Of a DNA stretch of 64,000 bases, positions 57,029 to 64,000 are shown piece by piece. A model generated the notes under the pieces. The model worked only from the letters and a program-made list of their open reading frames with translations. It searched no databases and was not told the origin of the DNA. The first letter of the stretch is position 1. Each line of letters begins with the position of its first letter. The stretch is from Rhodocollybia butyracea. Its lineage: Eukaryota; Basidiomycota; Agaricomycetes; Agaricales; Omphalotaceae. Where the stretch lies: assembly GCA_015501585.1 (NCBI GenBank), contig JADNRY010000228.1, positions 1-64,000 of the forward strand, given 5' to 3'. A program made the translations under genes and the position numbers.

Positions 57029-59382
57029 TCAGACTGGAGATACTGACGGGTTTGAATCGACGCAGGTTGAGCCAGATGCGCAAACTGTAGGACCAGTCCA
57101 GCCGATACCACCACTAAACGGGGGTGCATTTGTCTCCAGTAAATCATTCGACATAGCAATAGACTCACCATTGACCGAAAACGGTCTGGGTGGCGGCGGG
57201 AGCAGTACTGGTTGTAGTACTAGTGCCAGTGCCAGTGCCAGTTCCAGTACCGGTACCACTGGTGCCAGTGCTAAGATCGGTATCGATGTTACTCACTGAG
57301 AACTATTTCACATATATGAAAACGCACGGTAGGCTGGACACTCCGCTGACTTTCAGGTCTGGATCGAGTTCGGTCAGGTGCGAATAGATCAGGGTGTGGA
57401 TCACTTACCAGCCAGGATGATCTGATCCTGGATCACAGCTTGCCAAACAGTCGTGTATCCACTGAACGAGTCGTATTGTGCTCAGCAAAGAGGTCAATCC
57501 ATTGAAGGAAGGTTGAACACTTACTCTGCAGTCCCTTCCAAGTTGATCCCACCAGGCTCAAGACTACCGACCGTGGTTCCACAGCAGGCAGAGGCTGTTC
57601 CCCAGACTAAGAACAAGGTTTAGCACATTTATTTATCACCGCCTTTGATACATACTAGGTCCTGCGGCCCATGCGCTCCATCCTGGTTAAAAAGAACCTT
57701 CAGTTACATGCTTCGCGACATGGCTATTGAAGAGCCACGAACCAATGTACACGTCGTTCGCCGTGAGGTATTGAATCATTTGAGGGAGAAGCTATAATAG
57801 AGGGTAGTTTTGAGAACGCGAGGTATAGGCTAGTAGAAAGAGCAGGATATACCTCAAGGCATGTGGGGTCATTGGATCCACCGAACTCACTAACGACAGC
57901 TCTACAAGGGTAATTCATGAGCTGCGATCTGTTAGGATAAAACGGGAAATGATCGTACTTGAGATTGTTCTCCTGAAGCCAAGTCGTAAGAGCGGCAAGG
58001 TTGGTATCGGCTTGTCAAGATGTTTATAATGAGCGTAGCTAGACGACTGGTTTCCTCTCACCAGGTTGAGTACATGTGTCATGACTGCCCGAGAAATCAG
58101 AATCTGTACAACATAAGCGTCAGCTGCATCTTCATTTCTTGTGCGAGGACGACGAGGTACCGAGGTATTCATGAATGTCAATGGCGGTGTTGTTCAAAGG
58201 GTCAACGATCTGGTTAAGCCAGTCACTCGAAGGATCGTCGTTTTCACCAGTTACTTGTGTCCATGAGTGGCCTCCCGTGAAGCCGTTGCCAGGTGCGAGG
58301 ATGAGCTGTTGTGCACCAGTCGATCGAATTCCATTGATAGCCGCTTGATCGTTTTGCAGAATTAATGAAGTAGCCTTGAAATGCGAAGATCATCGTGAGT
58401 AAGAGGTTTGAGAGTGTCACAAAAAGCGCGGGGATAACGAACCATGTCATGAGGCTCATTGTTGATCCCGAATACAACGTTGGGGTTGTTGACGAAGCGG
58501 TTGGCGAGCTCGGTCCAGAAGGTTTGGAACTGTGCGGTTGTGGCTGCGTTTGGATCAGTGGTATCTCCGATGATCTATCGAAATAAGGAGAGGTTTAACC
58601 GAAAGATCAAAGGGGTACTGGTGCAAACTTACGCTTCCGCTGTTGGGCTGGTCAGAAGGATCGCTAAAGATAGACCGAGGGTCAATTTAAAATAGACTAT
58701 CTGAATGCAATTATCGCACTTGTATCTCTACAGATGGTATTCAGTCGACATTATCACCTGTAACTCGAGGAAAATTAAGCTAACCATGTAGTTATGAGGA
58801 TCAATCAATGCATATTTTCCTTTGGTGACCGTGATATAGTTGATAGCAGCTTCGAATTCACTAAAGTACTAATGCCGGGAGTCATTTCGATATCGTGTCC
58901 CAACAACGGTAAAGGATAATGCTCACAGTCTCATTGAAAGTGCTCCCGAGGCCAGTAGCGATAGGGCACATGCGCTCCATGAGGAAAGTCACCCGGAAGA
59001 AATTGACTGAAAAGCAGTCAGTCAGTCGTAAAGAAGATGTTGAACGACTTGACTTTGGTTCGTGTCGACCCATGTATCTACAGTGTCCTGTAACACGAAT
59101 AAGCGCATGTAGCAGGACAATGCTTTCGAAGGGGACCCACCTCATTGATAAAGGCGTATTGGACGCCAAACTCTCCAGGAAGTCCAGTCCCAGGTGTCCC
59201 GAACACACCAAATTCACCGCCAGACTGGACACCGAATTTCAGCTCTTGGAGTAATCGATGACACGGAGGTCACCTACTTCATTGACACCTGCGTAAAGAA
59301 TTGTAGCCCCTGCGGACGCTGCGATGAGCGCCACAGCAAGAGCGGATTGGACGACGACCCGTAACCGTTGAGTCAAGAACAT
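57029..59382 (-). CDS. GH5 endoglucanase-type enzyme with C-terminal CBM1
   Basis: 18 exons: complement(join(57029..57113, 57169..57295, 57409..57461, 57525..57606, 57656..57682, 57743..57791, 57853..57901, 57959..58010, 58062..58103, 58161..58374, 58443..58574, 58633..58663, 58720..58727, 58785..58868, 58927..59006, 59054..59087, 59141..59224, 59278..59382)), 445 aa. Order: signal peptide; catalytic domain with LYAGVNESGGEFG, VTFLMERM, DPHNYMRYND, acid/base Glu in INNEPHDM, HEYLDSDFSG and nucleophile Glu in SEFGGS; Ser/Thr/Gly linker; CBM1 (QTVFGQCGGIGWTGPTVC). It should be secreted and cut beta-1,4-glucan (cellulose), with the CBM1 holding it on the fibre. Exon 58720-58727 is only 8 nt. The TATA box is 40 bp upstream. 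The last residues of the CBM1 (SNPSVSPV) lack the usual final Cys. Confidence 0.85.
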
Positions 59383-59420
59383 GATTTTGGAATGAGACAA
59401 AAGTTGACCAAAAAAAGGCT

Positions 59421-59430
59421 TTTATATAAT
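59421..59430 (-). promoter_or_regulatory. TATA box of the GH5-CBM1 gene
   Basis: ATTATATAAA on the minus strand, about 40 bp before ATG 59382, which implies a very short 5' leader. Confidence 0.6.
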
Positions 59431-60841
59431 CCCAGAGGTTCGTACGTGTCACTGCATAGCGACCTGACGGGAAATTTTCGGAGTCTGCGTTATGTTTCTT
59501 TTTTTGACCACAGATGCGCGAACGCAGAAACTCAGTTTCCAGTTCTTCTTTGCGGGTGTGTGCTAATTAAAGCGTGAGGATTAACAGCAGCTCTGTCTCG
59601 GAAAAATCGCCCAAAATAAAGATTTTAAAGAGATCTCGGTCATAAGCCATTTTACTGATGCGCTTATCAAATGAGATTATCCGACAGTGTAAGATGCATG
59701 TCCAGTTTAGGATACCTTCGGAGAATCATCGTTGGTGTTATGAGCTTATAGCATGATGATTGCTTGACGACGGAGAATAGTAGTGGAGCAGCGTGATTCA
59801 TTTCCTGACGTATTGTATAATCGTAAATGTTCTTACAGGGACCGAGGAACGGAAAAACTAAATGCACCAGTATCGCGAAGCATTGAGATGGAAAAGCTAA
59901 ACGTGCAGCCGTGTTCTAGTGTCAAGAGCCCTTTTGACAGAGGCATAAACAACCCCAGCGTGCCAGACTGGCTGCCAGTGGTTGTAGATGATTTTGAACG
60001 CGTCACAATTGCCTAAAAACACTCAATATGTGACTTTTCGTTAACGAAGTTTCTCATTCGCTTACCTCAGATAATTGTATGCAAGTATTATCCAGCTACG
60101 GCAAAATTTCGGGTTGCTTTGCGAATATGTACTTTAAGTCGTTATCAAAGCAATATACCAACGCGTTAAACGATTTGCGGACCATGATGTCCATCTCTCA
60201 ACAAGGGTGAACATAGCACCAGCCATGACGCGGACGGACGAGACCGGGATGAGCACGGAAGTTCGAGGATGAGCTAGCATTCGCTACTGCCACCGAGAAT
60301 TATCGATTAGGGTTTCACAGCATCTAAAAGGTCGAGCTCACTTAGTATCGCTTACAGGTCTATCTTCAGCCACCTGCTAAAATTTTCGCCACTACATCGT
60401 CCACCGTGTGCAGAGCGTCGCTATGTCATTGGATGGATTTGAAGGAAGATTTGAAGGAAGATGAAGTGGAACGTTGACGATGAGTCACGTATAATCCACG
60501 GTTTGAGACTCTGGCCTAGAAGGAGCATTCTGATAGCAGTGATGTGTCAAGCAGCCGTTCTGTGCAAGTAGTAGTGGTAGACGCAGTTAGCAGCAGCAGC
60601 AGCAGCAGCAAGTGCGGACACGGAAAGCGATTACCAAAAAAAAGTTTATAAACCGGGATAATCGGACCGACCGGAAATAGGGCCCCGGCACGTTTGCTAA
60701 GATGAATCAAAATCGCTCAAACGCGCTCCATTTTGCTTGACAGGGACATTTGCTCAAACATACTCAAATATACCTTGAGCCTGCCTCTTTTTTGCTTACT
60801 TTCAAGGGACAAAACAAGACCAGTGACGCTCAGTAAGTATA
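59431..60841. other. Spacer; (AGC)7 at 60589-60609
   Basis: Short open frames on both strands without motifs. The only structured sequence is seven AGC units at 60589-60609. Confidence 0.45.
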
Positions 60842-62558
60842 TCATTGCTCTGTATATCCTGGTGGTATCTCCATCGGAAATTCCGATTCAAGTGCGCTCT
60901 CTCCCGTAAGTCTCAAGCCACTATCTATATGTACAGTAGGAACAGTTCGACCACCACTATCCGGCTGTCTTTCTCGCTGTTGACCGTGAAGTTGGTCCTG
61001 CATGATGACAAGGCGCTGCTGAAGTTTTATCATAAGCGCACTATCCGAATTAGCACCATCGGTGGAAGGGACGTTTTCGCCTTGTTAAATAAGTATTCAG
61101 CGTCATTAAGTCACGAACAAAAGACCCGAAAATTACCTGAGAGATGTACTTTGGAACTTGAAGACGGTAACATCAATCCTTCGTTGCTGGCAAAGTGGCT
61201 TGAACTTGGGATATCACGATAATCGAATGAAGATGCGGCAGCTTGTATACTGAGCGTGCCAAGTCTGTTTCGTCTTGATCTCCTCCGCCACAAGATAATC
61301 GCCCCGATTGAGAGAAGCAAGATTGGAATAATAGAACCTAAGATGGCACCGATCAAGACTGCGGGGTGTTTCGTTTTATCGGATGATAGAGGTAGTGCGG
61401 TGGCGGGGGAGCTAGGGGAGCTGCCGGGGGATGTAGAGCTGGTGTTGGAGGATGAACTGAGCTGTGATGCAGTGGCATTGATATAAAAATAATCGAGCTG
61501 CATTTGACTTGATGGGCTGATATTGAACGACACAAGCATCGAGTGTGCTCCGAGATCTAGATCGCTAGCCGTGAATATGAGTTGGTTCGACGCATCCGAG
61601 CTTAATATCGGTACTTGAAACCCAATAGGATTCTGTTTATCGACTTGATATACCCCATTGGCGAAGGGGTTATCATTCAATCCGAATAGCCCTCCGTACA
61701 TGGACAATGATGTTCCTGAAGATCCCAACGAGTCAGTATCAACGAACAGATCCAAGTAAAGAAGGAGATTCACCATTGAAATCAATCGTGACATTGGAAT
61801 GATTACCCGATAAAGTCTCAAAATCATTTGTATCAAAGACCCAGCCTTGGGACTCGGGAAACGTGAGCATACTGTAATCCGTTACATTGTCAATAACTTG
61901 TGCCATTCCTGCTTGTAGAATATCCCCATCCTGCACGACAGGATTAGGCAAGCTCTCAAAGGTGAGATAGTCGAAAAACCAGCCCATGGTGCCCGGGAAG
62001 TTGGTAACAGCTACTTGCAGCACATGCTCCCCGAGTCCCGGTTGGAAAGCACTGCTGTCCTCACTTATACTAGTAACACTGCCCTGGACGACGCAAAAAA
62101 GACCATTGTTCGCGGGCCCATGATTTTGTCCCGGGTTCGCCGCGAGATTCCCCGTCTCTGGTGTTCCAATTCCAACGCCATCGAGTGAGCAATCGACTTG
62201 AGGCATAGTGTTCTCGATGTCTGCTGGATCCAACAACCCGCTCGCATCCAGCGTTCCGTATAATCCAAGAAATCCAGAACCTGGTGATCAGAGAAGGAAA
62301 AAGCTAAGTTGAAAGCTAATGCTTAGTAGTAATTAGTTATTGAAACATACCATTAAACCGAAACGTGAAACTAGCATTGTCCCTCGTCTCATGCAGCGTA
62401 TTGTTGAATACAGGACCATTAGGCAGCAGACCCGTGGCGGCGTCCGGACCATTCGACTTTGCCAATTGTGTTGCGTTTAGTGTCAAAGGAGTCCACGATC
62501 CAGCTGAATAGTTGAACCGTGGATCCGCGTCATCGACCATTAACCATACGGTGGACAT
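60842..62558 (-). CDS. Ser/Thr-rich single-pass membrane protein
   Basis: Exons complement(join(60842..61080, 61137..61715, 61774..62280, 62351..62558)), 510 aa, all introns phase 1. The extracellular part carries two beta-rich repeats (DDADPRFNYSAGSWTPL; NVTIDFNGTSLSMYGGLFG) of a type frequent in mushroom surface proteins, many N-x-S/T sites and a Ser/Thr/Pro stem. A membrane helix (AVLIGAILGSIIPILLLSIG) is followed by RRRSRRNR and a cytoplasmic tail with a coiled coil (MIKLQQRLVIMQDQLHGQQ). The layout resembles the gene at 3181-4617. No signal peptide is seen after the first ATG (MSTVWLMVDDAD), so an upstream exon may be missing. Role unknown. Confidence 0.7.
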
Positions 62559-62710
62559 CTCGGGAGTACTAGTGGTAAGAAAGGAATGGAAGTGGAGGGT
62601 GGGATCAAGATTTGTGGTGTAACGTCGAGTGCGGAAGCCAGGCCAGAGCCAGCTGGTATATGAGAGTGTTTGCGAGATGCCTATATTTGGGCCCGCGCGA
62701 GCGAGCGACG

Positions 62711-62717
62711 ATATATA
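62711..62717 (-). promoter_or_regulatory. Possible TATA box
   Basis: TATATAT about 153 bp before ATG 62558 on the minus strand; the distance resembles that in other genes of this window. Confidence 0.4.
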
Positions 62718-62719
62718 AG

Positions 62720-64000
62720 TTGAAACTATGTCGTACGGGGATTTTTGTATCCAGGATATGTCAATGCGAATGAATTCAAACTAGGTTGGCATGGATATTC
62801 TGATTTATTCTGATTTTTTGCATCATATATCATTAGCCAGCACATGGAGAAAAAAAAAGGACGATGGTGAAAGATAAGAGTGATAAAGTAGCAAGGCAAG
62901 TGGACTCACTTCAAATCTGTGATAAAGTAAGATGAACTTACTGTAAACCTCAAGCAAATCCTCTCTTACAGGTCTGATATCGATTCAAGCCATCAACACC
63001 GTCTATATCATTCAACGTAATCGAGTTGAACATGGAGTAGAGCGTTTATCTCTCCTTGAAACACCATCTCCCGGGCAACCCGGTCCTTCCCTCGACATAT
63101 CGTGCTTTACACCGCAGGTAACAGGAGGCGCGCCGGAAGGCAAGGGTGTGACTTGCTAGGAACACTTAAGAAAGAGGAATTGAATACGGGTGTTCATGTC
63201 TAATACAGATTCGGCACTCGCATATGCACAATAAGACCTCTGGGAAAGAAATGTACCATTAATTAAATGGGTTCTTGAACAAGCAAAAGAGGTACCAAGC
63301 AGGTATTGAGTACCAATGTTAATCCTTCGGAAGATCAGACCTGCCACAGTTCGTACAAGTAGAATAACAATAACGTCAATAGCAGGCATGATAAGGTTAT
63401 AGGCCACTTGGAGGAGGCGTTTTGATAGGGTGGTTCTATGATGTAAATGTGGCCAGAGACCGTAAGATTTGAAATTATTACAGCAGACTGATACTACCCA
63501 GCACGTAAAAACGACAGGGAAAAACAAGCGGGAGAGAAACACACACTTCATAAGGCATGATTTGAGGAGATATCGTGCTGGCAGCTCGATCAAGTTCACT
63601 ACCACAGAAATTAGTTAAAGATAGCAATGGCAATAACTTGCTATCCTCGCTTGTAAGTAGAATGTATACCCAATATTGGAGCGATAGGGGCTCACAGGAA
63701 GAGCACGTATCACGATATTGCCGGCGGTTGGACGAGAGTGGAGTGGGTGGATTAATATTAAGTACATTTGCCAAAGCTCGTGGTTGATCCTTGAAAAATA
63801 AGGTTGAAGCAGATGATTGGATGATAAGGTTAGAGTAAATTTGACTTCAGGCGTTTGATTTTACTGGGACCAGGAGCTCCAACGGCACTACTGGATTCAA
63901 AATTATCGCAGCAGACGGAGACCACTAGTAGCAGACTTTATTATGCTGCACAGAAAATGAAGGGGAAGACGAGTCGGAATACTTATGGAACCCGTATTTC
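62720..64000. other. Spacer, possible membrane-protein remnant
   Basis: Minus-strand frames at about 63156-63774 contain several hydrophobic stretches (SCLMKCVFLSRLFFPVVFTC, LIMPAIDVIVILLVRTV) that could be exons of a helical membrane protein, but no start, splice chain or family motif holds together. Confidence 0.3.

Overview
The window looks like nuclear DNA of a filamentous basidiomycete, most likely a wood- or litter-decaying mushroom (Agaricomycetes). Genes are cut by many 49-60 nt GT-AG introns. There is a GH5 cellulase-type enzyme with a C-terminal fungal cellulose-binding module, a SulP transporter of the fungal STAS plus cyclic-nucleotide-binding type, and several tandemly multiplied lineage-specific families. 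I see no rRNA, tRNA or CRISPR. The species cannot be named from this sequence.

Layout. 1-3180: no recognisable gene. 3181-26915: an array of repeated units made of a single-pass membrane protein, a small proline-rich protein and a divergent BTB protein. The second unit is split by a four-deep nest of transposons. A palindromic CACTG-ended element (7419-21076, target duplication AGA) holds a Ty3/gypsy retrotransposon (7580-20051, duplication CTAGC). That holds a short non-autonomous LTR element (8241-10093, duplication CACAG), one of whose LTRs holds a 373-bp palindromic MITE (8281-8653). 26940-31200: two copies of a small secreted protein gene, each frameshifted in a different place. 31200-41750: three tandem copies of a secreted-protein gene whose 5' part is a string of tiny phase-0 exons, interleaved with repeated F-box-like remnants. 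43480-52254: a seven-helix membrane-protein gene interrupted in frame by a second Ty3/gypsy chromovirus (43966-51591, duplication ATTGC). 52724-55876: SulP transporter. 57029-59382: GH5-CBM1 glycoside hydrolase (18 exons, one of 8 nt). 60842-62558: a Ser/Thr-rich single-pass membrane protein.

Most unusual signal. The first gypsy element is packed with short perfect inverted repeats in its LTRs,gag, pol and an extra downstream ORF. From 16234 to 16480 nine hairpins follow one another almost end to end inside integrase codons. The other gypsy element in the window does not show this on a spot check. All 13 premature stops in the two gypsy elements are TGA, and where the protein family fixes the residue it should be Arg (CGA), which points to CpG deamination. 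The LTR pairs of both gypsy elements are identical although their interiors are broken, so these copies were probably dead before they last moved, or their LTRs were homogenised afterwards.

Exon boundaries were worked out by hand from splice signals, reading phase and comparison between paralogues. There are no transcript data, and homology calls come from motif recognition, not from a search.
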